From contig OZ241991.1 of the NCBI GenBank assembly GCA_965204095.1, positions 1,426,001 to 1,490,000 on the forward strand: DNA of 64,000 nucleotides. The letters are read 5' to 3'. Below, piece after piece: positions 44,236 to 52,251 of the stretch. The position numbers and the translations under genes are program-made. Within the stretch, counting starts at the first letter, position 1, and each line of letters opens with the position of its first letter. Below the pieces are notes generated by a model. It saw nothing but the letters and a program-made list of their open reading frames with translations. It ran no database searches and had not been told where the DNA came from. This stretch comes from JAPPLB01 sp965204095. Its GTDB lineage: Bacteria; Acidobacteriota; Terriglobia; Bryobacterales; UBA6623.

Positions 44236-45636
44236 ATGATGAACCACACTGCCGAAATGGCCGGCTATCTTTCACAACTGACCCGCGACCAGTTGCCGGA
44301 CGATGTCGCCGATACGATCAAGCATTGTCTGCTGGATGCGCTGGGCGTCATTCTCGGGGGCGCGGCCTACCTCCGGGAAAACGACGACCTGCTCTTTGCG
44401 GATTACGTCCGGAGGCTCGGCGACCGCGAGGAATCCACTGTTCTGGGATTCGGTCTGAAGTCTTCGTCGCGCTCGGCGGCCTTCGCGAACGGGTCGCTGG
44501 CCGAAGTTCTCGACCAGTCCGACTGCATGTACGCCACCGCCAAGACACACCCCGGCTCCAGCATCGTGCCGGGCGCCGTGTCGTTCGCCGAAGCGCAAGG
44601 ATCGAGCGGCAGAGACCTGCTGACGGCGATCGCGGTGGGCTACGAAGCGACCGGACGGGCGGGGATGGCCGTGCAGCCCACGCATTGGCACATGGGTTTT
44701 CAAGCGACGGGAACGGTGAACACGATCGGCGTAGCCGCCGCCGTGGGGCATCTGTTGGGATTCGGCAGTGACAAGATGGCGAACGCCTTGGGCATCGCCG
44801 GCCATATTCTGCCGATCTCGAACGGCGACGGCATCTTCAAGGGCTATACCGTGAAGCCGGTCCACGGCGGGCAGTCGGCCATGAGCGGCATCCAGGCGGC
44901 GCTGATGGCCGATCTGGGCATGACCGCCGGACCTCTTGAAGGCGAGCCGCCGCGGCATCACGCGTTCATTCGGATCACGAGCTCCGAGCCGAACCCCGAA
45001 GCCTTGACCGACGGACTGGGGGAAACCTGGTACGCCCGCGACATGGCTTTCAAACCCTATCCGACCGGGCTGCTGGACCAGGGCCCCGCCGAAGTGGCCA
45101 TCGACCTGGCCACCCGGCATGACATCAAAGCCGAAGACGTGGAGGACGTGCTGGTCTCCACCTACTCGAACGCCGTCAAGTTCACCGGCGGGCACTATAC
45201 GGATGTCAACAGCACCATCTACGATTGCCAGCTTTCGCTTCCCTACTCCGTCGCCGCCGGCATTCTCGATCGGCAACTGACCTGGGAGCAATACTCGGCC
45301 AAACATCTGCGTGACCCCGCCTTGCACGATCTGGTCTCCCGCGTGAAGGTCGTCGCGGGGGAAGGCATGGACAAGAACTATCCGCGCGACTGGCCGGTCG
45401 AGGTGGAAATCCGGCTGCGGTCCGGCAAGACCGTCAAGCGCCGCATCGAAAAGGCATGGGGGTCACCGGCCCGGCCGATGACCCAAGAGGAACTCGTGGC
45501 GAAGTTCGAGCAACTGGCCGGCCGCCTCGTCGATACCCACAAGGTCCGCAAAGCCGCACAAAAGCTCCTCGCGATCGAGCAGGAGCGGCAATGCGCCGAG
45601 GTATTGGCCCTGCTCGATTGCGAAAGCCCGTATTAG
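44236..45636 (+). CDS. MmgE/PrpD family protein
   Basis: 466 residues. The all-alpha MmgE/PrpD N-terminal domain (LLDALGVILGGAAYL, FANGSLAEVLDQSDC, HPGSSIVPGAVSFAEAQG) is followed by YTVKPVHGGQSAMSGIQAAL and the mixed C-terminal domain. Family members include 2-methylcitrate dehydratase and other dehydratases or isomerases. AGGAG lies six bases upstream of ATG 44236. It is placed between transporter genes, suggesting catabolism of the imported compound. Confidence 0.9.
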   Translation: MMNHTAEMAGYLSQLTRDQLPDDVADTIKHCLLDALGVILGGAAYLRENDDLLFADYVRRLGDREESTVLGFGLKSSSRSAAFANGSLAEVLDQSDCMYATAKTHPGSSIVPGAVSFAEAQGSSGRDLLTAIAVGYEATGRAGMAVQPTHWHMGFQATGTVNTIGVAAAVGHLLGFGSDKMANALGIAGHILPISNGDGIFKGYTVKPVHGGQSAMSGIQAALMADLGMTAGPLEGEPPRHHAFIRITSSEPNPEALTDGLGETWYARDMAFKPYPTGLLDQGPAEVAIDLATRHDIKAEDVEDVLVSTYSNAVKFTGGHYTDVNSTIYDCQLSLPYSVAAGILDRQLTWEQYSAKHLRDPALHDLVSRVKVVAGEGMDKNYPRDWPVEVEIRLRSGKTVKRRIEKAWGSPARPMTQEELVAKFEQLAGRLVDTHKVRKAAQKLLAIEQERQCAEVLALLDCESPY

Positions 45637-45838
45637 AGGCTTCGCGAAAGCGTTCGTTGAGACAGCAAGCATGACCGTAATCCTGGAAGTCAAGGACGTC
45701 GTGACCCGCTTCCGGATGTCGGAGAAGACCGTCCATGCGGTCAACGGCGTCTCGTTCAGCCTCGACGAACGAGAGATCCTGTGCGTTGTCGGCGAAAGCG
45801 GCTGTGGCAAGTCTCTGAATGCGCTCGCTCCGTCTTGA
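45636..45838 (+). pseudogene. Duplicated 5-prime fragment of the ABC transporter ATPase gene
   Basis: ATG 45671 opens 49 residues nearly identical to the intact ATPase at 49049, ending right at the Walker A lysine (GESGCGKS) and then unrelated LNALAPS and a stop. The repeat (45636-45811) matches 49014-49189 over 176 bases without gaps, including 35 bases of leader, with about a dozen substitutions by eye. Confidence 0.92.
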
Positions 45839-45866
45839 GCCATGTTGCGTGCTTCCCTGGCGCATC

Positions 45867-46089
45867 CTACGCTTCAAGAAATTCTTCTGTGGTTACACCT
45901 GCTTGATTCAGAACGTCCGATAGCGTCCCTTCCGGCAAATCTCCAGGGTGGTTGGGAACAGTGGTTCGATGTCGCGTAGCTGGATTCCACCAGATTTCGT
46001 GACTCCCTCGTGCTTGGCGGTCAAACTCGAATCCCAGCCGCCGCAATTTGCGGGTCACCTGTCGACTTAAAACCTGCCAGCCGACCCAT
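45867..46089 (-). pseudogene. hicA: hicA toxin gene with apparent frameshift
   Basis: ATG 46089 overlaps the hicB stop (TGATG) and begins MGRLAGFKS, but the rest of HicA (VTRKLRRLGFEFDRQARGSH, then EIWWNP and PNHPGDLPEGTLSDVLNQAG) is in another frame, beginning at about 46058. A one-base change near 46060 would explain this. If a GTG at 46058 is used, a slightly short HicA could still be made, so activity is uncertain. Confidence 0.75.
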
Positions 46090-46334
46090 CAGATGCCTAC
46101 AGGAACGTCCAATTCAACGGTCTCCGCATCCATGGCCTGCAACCCTTTCGGCAGAACATCGCCATGTTCCCGGTAGGATTCGATGAGTTTCCTCGCCACG
46201 TCTCTGGCGATTTCAACCGTTTCCGCCACGGTTCGCCCTTGCGCCACCAGACCGGGAAGATCATCTGAGGTAGCGAGGTGCTGGCCGTTTTCTACTCGCT
46301 TGATCTGAAGATGCAGCCGATATTCCTGTGTCAT
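46089..46334 (-). CDS. hicB: HicB-family antitoxin
   Basis: 81 residues: LHLQIKRVENGQHLATSDDL, then PGLVAQGRTVAETVEIARDV, a HicB core that is intact. It lies between the duplicated ATPase fragment and a repeat element, whose left end is seven bases from its start. Confidence 0.83.
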   Translation of the reverse strand: MTQEYRLHLQIKRVENGQHLATSDDLPGLVAQGRTVAETVEIARDVARKLIESYREHGDVLPKGLQAMDAETVELDVPVGI

Positions 46335-46340
46335 CTTTTA

Positions 46341-46504
46341 GCCTGCATTCTCACCACGCGGCGAGGCGAAGTGCGTGAGAGGGCCGTTAGGACGAGGCAC
46401 GATCCGCTTGGCGCGCGCAACATGGCCGTTAAGGTTTTTCACGAAACACGAATCACGGCCTTTTTATCGCGTGCTTCGGCCGTCGGGTGGTGAGAAAGGC
46501 AGGT
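46341..46504. repeat. Inverted-repeat element, variant with heptamer centre
   Basis: Termini GCCTGCATTCTCACCACGCG and GGTGGTGAGAAAGGCAGGT, flanked by TA on both sides (46339-46340, 46505-46506). The centre carries TTTTTCACGAAACACGAATC, a short heptamer run. Length 164 bp. Confidence 0.85.
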
Positions 46505-46689
46505 TAGTCGCCCGCTGGTTCGGGAACTTCGCGGGAACGGAACAGGCCCGCACCCTCGATCAGGCCTTCAAGCCGCGCCAAGCGCCGATCCACGTCCCGC
46601 AGCCAGCCGCCGATCCACAGCGCCGCCGTCAAGATGAGCCCCGCCAGCGCCGCTCCCACGCCCAGGATACCGATTAGCTCCGCGCTCAT
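46504..46689 (-). CDS. Small membrane protein with C-terminal coiled segment
   Basis: 61 residues: one membrane segment (LIGILGVGAALAGLILTAAL) followed by an amphipathic stretch (LRDVDRRLARLEGLIEGAGL). GAGG lies six bases upstream of the ATG. Small proteins of this shape recur near mobile and defence genes, but no function is known. Confidence 0.55.
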   Translation of the reverse strand: MSAELIGILGVGAALAGLILTAALWIGGWLRDVDRRLARLEGLIEGAGLFRSREVPEPAGD

Positions 46690-46873
46690 GATCGCCTCAT
46701 GTTAGCACTCTTTTCGCATATGCCGGTTCAGATAGATGTGCGACGCTTCGCACCCTCGTCAGAGGGCTTTCCTCTCGGGTCATTGTTGGGGCGGTGTGGC
46801 CCCGGACGAGCGATGCGGAACGGTCACCCTCATTCCGTGATGGCGCTAAAAATAGCAAAAAACTAGAGAATAC

Positions 46874-46895
46874 GATAAATTTTTGCATATTTATC
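46874..46895. promoter_or_regulatory. Inverted repeat GATAAAT-N8-ATTTATC upstream of ATPase gene
   Basis: A perfect seven-base inverted repeat in a strongly AT-rich patch, 40 bases upstream of the ATPase start. It could be an operator overlapping the promoter of the defence gene. Confidence 0.45.
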
Positions 46896-46935
46896 TCTAA
46901 TTTAGTAGGCTTGATGTCGATGTGAAAGGAATCTC

Positions 46936-48207
46936 ATGCTGCTACGCTTCGGCGTCTCCAATCATCTTTCGATCCGCGAGCGGCAGGAATTGTCGCTTGT
47001 GGCATCCACGCTGAAAGACCGGGACGAGGGGCTGATCGACTGCGCGCCGATGAACGGATCAACCGTGCCGGCAATCGTGATCTACGGCGCCAATGCGTCG
47101 GGTAAGAGTAATCTACTCGCCGCGATGCGGTCAATGCGGTCAATGATTTTGTTGTCTCACGCCAAAGGGAAACCGGGCGGAGGGGTGCTACGCCAGCCCT
47201 TCAGGCTCGACCCCGTCTTCTCCCGGAAGCCATCTCGTTTTGATATTGACTTCGTCATCGACGGTGTGAGGCATCACTACGGCTTTGAAGCATCCGACTC
47301 TGCATTCGTGTCCGAATGGCTGTATGTTTTTCCCAAATCCCATCGTCGGACCCTGTTCGAGCGGGTCGGCAATGAATTCAGCTTCGGGCGCAGCTTGAGA
47401 GGGCGGAACCAGATCATTGCCAGCCTGACAAGAACCAATAGTTTGTTCCTGTCAGCAGCCGCCCAGAACAGCCACGAGCAACTCTCGAGAGTGTACGGGT
47501 ACTTCGGTTCCATTAAAGGCTTCCAGGAAATCGACATCTCAGCCCCCGTTGTTTCGGAGGAACTAGCTGAGCAAGAGGTGGATGCCCGTGTGATCGACTT
47601 TCTCAAGAACGTTGGCGCCGGGATCATCGGCTATCGGCGAAAGGCAACCGAGCTGTCTGAAAAAGAGCAAAGGCTTCGGCGAGAGATACCAGCAATTTTT
47701 AGAGAGCTGGTAGACCCTTCGATCGAACCTGAAACGGATGTGGAAGGCAAACAGGTATCCATCGAATTTGCCCACCGTGGGCGAGGCGGCAAGCAAGTCT
47801 ATTTTGACCTGGACAGGGAGAGCGCCGGCACACGCCGACTGCTGATCGTGCTCGATCTTGCATTTCGTGCGCTCGACCAAGGCGTTCCGCTCTTCATCGA
47901 CGAACTCGACGCCAGCCTGCACACTCATGCTTGCGAAGAGGTGCTGCGTTTATTCTGTTCTCGGGAGAACAATCCCAATGGTGCGCAACTGGTCGCGACA
48001 ACTCATGACACGAACTTGATGAACTCGCCTGTGCTGCGGCGGGATCAGCTCTGGTTCATTCAAAAGGACGCCGAGGGTGCAACCGAGTTCTTTCCGCTGA
48101 CCGACATCCGAACACGCAAGGGTGACAACATCGAGAAAGGATATCTTCAAGGCCGCTACGGGGCAGTTCCCGATCTAAAGCCGGCCCCCGAGGCATATCG
48201 GCCCTGA
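46936..48207 (+). CDS. AAA-family ATPase, AbiLi/RloA-like
   Basis: 423 residues: MLLRFGVSNHLSIRERQELS (typical opening of AAA_15/AAA_21 defence ATPases), Walker A YGANASGKSNLL near residue 50, signature-like DRESAGTRRLL, and Walker B PLFIDELDASLH with the switch His in LVATTHDTNLM. In AbiL and Rlo loci this ATPase is paired with a TOPRIM-like RloB/AbiLii. AAAGGA lies upstream of the ATG. The base composition upstream is AT-rich and unlike its surroundings. The RloB partner is truncated, so activity is doubtful. Confidence 0.87.
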   Translation: MLLRFGVSNHLSIRERQELSLVASTLKDRDEGLIDCAPMNGSTVPAIVIYGANASGKSNLLAAMRSMRSMILLSHAKGKPGGGVLRQPFRLDPVFSRKPSRFDIDFVIDGVRHHYGFEASDSAFVSEWLYVFPKSHRRTLFERVGNEFSFGRSLRGRNQIIASLTRTNSLFLSAAAQNSHEQLSRVYGYFGSIKGFQEIDISAPVVSEELAEQEVDARVIDFLKNVGAGIIGYRRKATELSEKEQRLRREIPAIFRELVDPSIEPETDVEGKQVSIEFAHRGRGGKQVYFDLDRESAGTRRLLIVLDLAFRALDQGVPLFIDELDASLHTHACEEVLRLFCSRENNPNGAQLVATTHDTNLMNSPVLRRDQLWFIQKDAEGATEFFPLTDIRTRKGDNIEKGYLQGRYGAVPDLKPAPEAYRP

Positions 48208-48317
48208 AGCGGCGTGGTCCCCGCCATGAGCCGAAGAGGCGTTTCACGCTCTTTTGCGAAGGCAGGAATACGGAACCGGCCTATGGACTAGAAGGAGCTG
48301 GGAATCTCAACGTCTGA
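48204..48317 (+). pseudogene. 5-prime stub of rloB/abiLii-like gene
   Basis: In the frame overlapping the ATPase stop, the sequence reads KRRGPRHEPKRRFTLFCEGR-NTEPAY, the recognisable RloB N-terminus (F-x-x-F-C-E-G-x-x-T-E-x-x-Y), then unrelated codons and TGA at 48317. The remaining roughly 150 residues are missing. Confidence 0.75.
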
Positions 48318-48593
48318 ACGATTCACTATGGGGACCCGTTCAAAACCAGACGGAAAATTGTCTCCTTCGCGCCTCACATAATACCTGTAAACCGCTCCTG
48401 TGTTCCTGTTGTAAAGGAAGGTCATACTATTGCCCGATTGGAACATGACCCAGTTACCCTTCATGGATTCGAGAAGCTCCGTGATCGGCTCCGTGGCAAC
48501 ACCCTCCTCCTGAGGTTGCGACTCCTGCGCGTACAGGTACACCGCTGTTAACGCAGCAACAACGATCAGAATCACTAGATAGTTCACCCGCAT
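48288..48593 (-). CDS. Hypothetical small membrane-anchored protein
   Basis: 101 residues with an N-terminal membrane anchor (YLVILIVVAALTAVYLYA) and a hydrophilic domain (GNWVMFQSGNSMTFLYNRNT, VYRYYVRREGDNFPSGFERV). Not recognised. Its 3-prime end overlaps the rloB stub on the other strand, so it may have been joined by the deletion that shortened rloB. Confidence 0.55.
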   Translation of the reverse strand: MRVNYLVILIVVAALTAVYLYAQESQPQEEGVATEPITELLESMKGNWVMFQSGNSMTFLYNRNTGAVYRYYVRREGDNFPSGFERVPIVNRSDVEIPSSF

Positions 48594-48657
48594 GACGGCC
48601 CCCTTTCAAGTTGCGGGTGATGTTGTATCGCAGCCGAACGGAGAGCGTCAATCTCTG

Positions 48658-48827
48658 ACCTGCATTTCTCACCACGCGGCGAGACGAAGTGCGTGAGAGG
48701 GCCGTCAGACATTTCTTCTGGAGCGAACCAGGCCCCCTCCCATGGTTTTCACGAATCACGAGACACGAATCACGAATCACGGCCTTTTTTCGCGTGCTTC
48801 GGCCGTCGGGTGGTGAGAAATGCAGGT
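48658..48827. repeat. Inverted-repeat element, variant with heptamer centre
   Basis: Termini ACCTGCATTTCTCACCACGC and GGTGGTGAGAAATGCAGGT, flanked by TG instead of TA. The centre has GTCAGACATTTCTTCTGGAG and a CACGAATCACGAGACACGAA run at about 48746-48784. It lies in the 455-base gap before the ATPase gene; the rest of that gap holds no gene I can support. Confidence 0.8.
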
Positions 48828-49048
48828 TGACCCAGACCACACTGATCGAGTGGCCCGGGCCCACGCCAACCACACCTCCGAACAACGCGCAGAGAACAAG
48901 CCACGATGGCTCCGCTGCTACAATTGGCGCCAGCCACACGCCAGTATCAAGGCCAAAACGCTTATCGGCTGAACCGGCCTCACCGGGGACAACCTGTCGA
49001 GATTCCTCAATCGGAGGCTTCGCGGAACCGCTCGTTGAGACAGCAAGC

Positions 49049-50041
49049 ATGACCGTAATCCTGGAAGTCAAAGATGTCGTGACCCGCTTCCGGATGTCGG
49101 AGAAAACGGTCCACGCAGTCAACGGCGTCTCGTTCAGCCTCGACGAACGAGAGATCCTGTGCGTTGTCGGCGAAAGCGGCTGCGGCAAGAGCGTCACGAT
49201 GCTGTCGTTGTTGCGTCTGATCCCGGAGCCTCCCGGCGACATCGTTCGCGGCGAAGCGAATTTCCTGGGGCGGAACCTGTTCGAACTGACGCCGGCGGAA
49301 CTACGCGAAGTCCGCGGCGCCCAGATCGGCATCATCTTTCAGGACCCGATGACGTCTCTCAATCCCGTGCTGCCGATAGGCCGTCAAATCGCGGAGGTGC
49401 TGGTCGAACACCTGGGCTTGTCTCGCAGCCAGGTTAGAAGTCGAACCATCGAGCTGCTGGAACGGGTAGGCATCCCCCATGCGGAATCCCGTATCGACAA
49501 CTATCCCCACCAGTTCTCCGGCGGCATGCGCCAGAGGGTCATGATCGCGATGGCCCTGGCCTGCAATCCGAAGATCCTGATCGCCGATGAACCCACGACC
49601 GCTCTGGATGTCACGATCCAGGCGCAGATCGTCGATCTGGTCAAACGGTTGCGCCGGGAGCTCGGCATGGCCGTGATCTGGATCACGCACGACCTCGCGC
49701 TGGTGGCGAGTCTGGCCGAACGGGTGGTGGTGATGTACGCCGGCTTCATCGTCGAGCAGGCGCCGGTCAAGGAACTCTTCAACAATCCCAGGCACCCCTA
49801 TACGATCGGCCTGATGCGATCCGTACCGGGCATGGACGACGCCACGGGGCAGCCCCTGGTCAGCATCGCCGGCGCTCCACCCGACATGCTGCGGGCTCCC
49901 CGGGGCTGCCCGTTCGCCCCGCGCTGTTCGTACGTGATGGACCGCTGCCGCGAGGAAAACCCCGAGCTGCTCCCGGTCGCTCGAGATCACGTCGCCGCTT
50001 GCTGGTGGGATGTGGAGGAAGAAAGCCCCCGTGATAGCTGA
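49049..50041 (+). CDS. Peptide ABC transporter ATPase (DppD/OppD-like)
   Basis: 330 residues with Walker A GESGCGKSVT near residue 45, Q-loop IIFQDPMTSLNPV, signature FSGGMRQRVMIAMAL, Walker B ILIADEPTTALDVT and H-loop WITHDL. The C-terminal Cys cluster of the Opp/Dpp group is present (CPFAPRCSYVMDRCREENPE). The first 49 codons are duplicated at 45.67 kb. It should work with the permeases at 40-42 kb, from which it is separated by the defence insert. Confidence 0.93.
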   Translation: MTVILEVKDVVTRFRMSEKTVHAVNGVSFSLDEREILCVVGESGCGKSVTMLSLLRLIPEPPGDIVRGEANFLGRNLFELTPAELREVRGAQIGIIFQDPMTSLNPVLPIGRQIAEVLVEHLGLSRSQVRSRTIELLERVGIPHAESRIDNYPHQFSGGMRQRVMIAMALACNPKILIADEPTTALDVTIQAQIVDLVKRLRRELGMAVIWITHDLALVASLAERVVVMYAGFIVEQAPVKELFNNPRHPYTIGLMRSVPGMDDATGQPLVSIAGAPPDMLRAPRGCPFAPRCSYVMDRCREENPELLPVARDHVAACWWDVEEESPRDS

Positions 50042-50066
50042 TGTGAAATCCTCCCGGTCAAACCGT

Positions 50067-50093
50067 GTTGACACCGATCCGGATGCTTCCCGC
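50067..50093 (+). repeat. Short dispersed motif TTGACACCGATCCGGATGCT
   Basis: A variant of the motif at 10.6 and 31.3 kb, in the gap between the two ATPase genes. Confidence 0.45.
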
Positions 50094-50150
50094 TTGGTTG
50101 ATCCGCTAAGAGACGGAGGAAAAAGGCGCGCGCAGGCGTACTTGCCAAAT

Positions 50151-50325
50151 CGCCTCCTTTACCCCTCGGGTCAAGAAAACGAAATAAGGCTTTCCCGAAA
50201 CAGTGCCTTAACGCAAGCTGCCTTGGAGCAACGGCCGTACCACTTGCTTGGGTTTTTGGGTCACGAAACACGAGACACGAAACACGAATCACGGCTTTTA
50301 TGCTTTTCACGAATCACGGCCTCTG
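50151..50325 (+). repeat. Second repeat family (copy 1) with heptamer tail
   Basis: CGCCTCCTTTACCCCTCGGG ... GGCTTTCCCGAAAC ... CTTGGAGCAACGGCCGTACC ... TTGGGTTTTTGGGTCACGAA, then CACGAAA/CACGAGA/CACGAAT heptamers at 50261-50294 and again near 50305-50320. A second copy starts at 53404. It fills the 300-base gap between the two transporter ATPases. Confidence 0.8.
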
Positions 50326-50342
50326 AATGAGAATCACCGATC

Positions 50343-51368
50343 ATGACTGCTGAGCCGGATACGATCCTCGAGGTAGTCGACCTCCAGGTTCACTTCCCCA
50401 TATTGCGAGGCGTGTTGCAGCGCAAGGTAGGGGCCGTCAAAGCCGTCGACGGCGTGACCTTCAAGGTAGGTCGCGGAGAGACCCTCGGTGTGGTCGGTGA
50501 AAGCGGATCGGGGAAAACGACACTGGGCCGCGCCATCCTGAAGCTGGTTCAGCCGACTGCGGGCCGGGTTCTCTTCGAGGGGCAGGACCTGTGCCGGCTC
50601 GATGAAGGCAGTCTGCGTCAGCGCCGGCGGCGCCTCCAGATGATCTTTCAGGACCCCTACTCGTCGCTCAATCCGCGGATGCGGGCCGACGACATCGTCT
50701 CGGAGCCGTTGATCGTTCACGGCGGCGAACGCGGCCAGACCCTCGACGAGCGGACCGCTGAACTCTTCGAGACGGTGGGGCTCGATCTGCAATTCCGCCG
50801 GCACTACCCCCATGAACTTTCCGGCGGTCAGCGCCAGCGCCTTGGCATCGCGCGCGCTTTGGCCCTCAACCCCTCGCTCATCGTGTGCGACGAGCCCGTT
50901 TCGGCTCTCGACGTATCCATCCAGGCCCAGATCGTGAACCTCCTGAAAGAGCTTCAACGGCTGCGGAAATTGTCGTACTTGTTTATCGCCCACGACCTGA
51001 GCATGGTTCGTCACATCTCCGACCGGGTTGCGGTGATGTACTTGGGCCGCATCATGGAACTGGCCGCGCGAGACGGCATGTACAACCGGCCTCTCCATCC
51101 CTACACGGTCGCTTTGCTTTCGGCGGCGCCTCTACCCGACCCCGACCGCGAGGCAGCCCGGCGGCACATTGTCTTGACCGGCGGCATGCCGAACCCCGCC
51201 GATCCTCCCCCCGGATGTGTTTTCAGCACGCGCTGCCCATTGGTCAAGGACATCTGCCATGAGCAAGTCCCGGAGTTGCGCGAGCTGCGTCCCGGCCATT
51301 TCGTGGCCTGTCATCGAAGCGACGAAGCCGGACCCGGTAGCGGCCTGCCTGCGATCAGCCCGTGGTAG
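50343..51368 (+). CDS. Peptide ABC transporter ATPase (DppF/OppF-like)
   Basis: 341 residues: Walker A GESGSGKTTLG near residue 54, Q-loop MIFQDPYSSLNPRM, signature LSGGQRQRLGIARAL, Walker B LIVCDEPVSALDVS, H-loop FIAHDLSMV, and the Cys cluster CVFSTRCPLVKDICHEQVPE. Paired with the ATPase at 49 kb; both energise the DppB/DppC-like pore. The last transporter gene on this strand. Confidence 0.93.
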   Translation: MTAEPDTILEVVDLQVHFPILRGVLQRKVGAVKAVDGVTFKVGRGETLGVVGESGSGKTTLGRAILKLVQPTAGRVLFEGQDLCRLDEGSLRQRRRRLQMIFQDPYSSLNPRMRADDIVSEPLIVHGGERGQTLDERTAELFETVGLDLQFRRHYPHELSGGQRQRLGIARALALNPSLIVCDEPVSALDVSIQAQIVNLLKELQRLRKLSYLFIAHDLSMVRHISDRVAVMYLGRIMELAARDGMYNRPLHPYTVALLSAAPLPDPDREAARRHIVLTGGMPNPADPPPGCVFSTRCPLVKDICHEQVPELRELRPGHFVACHRSDEAGPGSGLPAISPW

Positions 51369-51554
51369 AAGTCCCGTGGAAGGCGCGGCGGGCTCCTGCG
51401 GTTGCTCGGCGCGGAGTGAGGAGGATGGCGATCCGGGTGATCTCCTCCGACGAACGACAAAGCCGACGACCGCAAACGTCCGTCGCCCGGAGGGTTACGC
51501 GCCCTTTCCGCTCGCCTGCACGGAGAGCGAGGCACCGCATTCCTGGAGTGGCTA

Positions 51555-51733
51555 GCCTGCATTTCTCACCACGTGGCGAGGCGAAGTGCGTGAGAGGGCC
51601 GTCAGGACGAGGCGCGAGCCGCTTGGCGCGCGCAGGCGTACTTGAACAGTACGTTGAGCACGGCAAGCAAGCGCAACGAAGTCCTGGCGGTCGTATCGCG
51701 TGCTTCGACCGTCGGGTGGTGAGAAATGCAGGC
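51555..51733 (-). repeat. TA-flanked 179-bp element, full copy, inverted
   Basis: The same sequence as the copies at 10, 19 and 25 kb but in opposite orientation, with TA at 51553-51554 and 51734-51735. It is part of an 880-base gene-free gap (51.37-52.25 kb). Confidence 0.9.
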
Positions 51734-51844
51734 TAGGCGTTACGCCATCGGTCCCGGGGCGCGTAACGCCGCCACGTGACTTTTACCACGGGCTGATAGT
51801 CCCTGCCGATCCCTCCTGATGATTGCCTTCGACAATTGCGGTTA

Positions 51845-52020
51845 GCCTGCATTTCTCACCAAGCGGCGAGGTGAAGTGCGTGAGAAGGCCGTCAGACATT
51901 TCTTTCTGGAGCGAACCAAGCCCCTGCCAAAGGTTTTCACTAATAAATAACTAACCACTATCCACTAACCACGGCCTTTTCCTCGTGTGCTTCGACCGTC
52001 GGGTGGTGAGAAATGCAGGT
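51845..52020. repeat. Inverted-repeat element, variant with CACTATC heptamers
   Basis: Termini GCCTGCATTTCTCACCAAGC and GGTGGTGAGAAATGCAGGT between TA dinucleotides (51843-51844, 52021-52022). The centre holds the TTTCTTTCTGGAGCGAACCA block and heptamers AACTAACCACTATCCACTAA. Confidence 0.82.
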
Positions 52021-52022
52021 TA

Positions 52023-52250
52023 GGGTACACAGGCCGTCAGACATTTCTTCTGGAGCGAACCAAGCCTCGCTGAATGCTTTTCACGAGACACGAAACACGA
52101 GACACGAATCACGGCTTTTATGCTTTTCACGAAACACGAGACACGAAACACGAACCACGGCCTTTCTGTATTTCACCAAAAACTAAAAACTGAAAACTAA
52201 AAACTAACCACTTTCCGCATTCTTCGACCGTCGGGTGGTCAGAAATAAAG
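52023..52250. repeat. Degenerate element with two heptamer classes
   Basis: It contains GTCAGACATTTCTTCTGGAG, two CACGAAA/CACGAGA runs (about 52077-52115 and 52125-52162), then AAAAACTAAAAACTGAAAAC (about 52171-52212). It ends in a mutated terminus GGTGGTCAGAAATAAAGG that abuts the stop of the lipoprotein gene. Confidence 0.7.
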
Positions 52251-52251
52251 G

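Noticed and set aside
48830..49040. Minus-strand open stretch (GLDTGVWLAPIVAAEPSWLV)
   Set aside because: It looks partly coding but has no start, no recognisable family and joins repeat sequence; not enough to call a gene.
10374..51733. Attachment sites or rRNA/tRNA fragments as the origin of the 179-bp repeats
   Set aside because: No tRNA-like cloverleaf or rRNA signature is visible; inverted termini with TA flanks explain them better.
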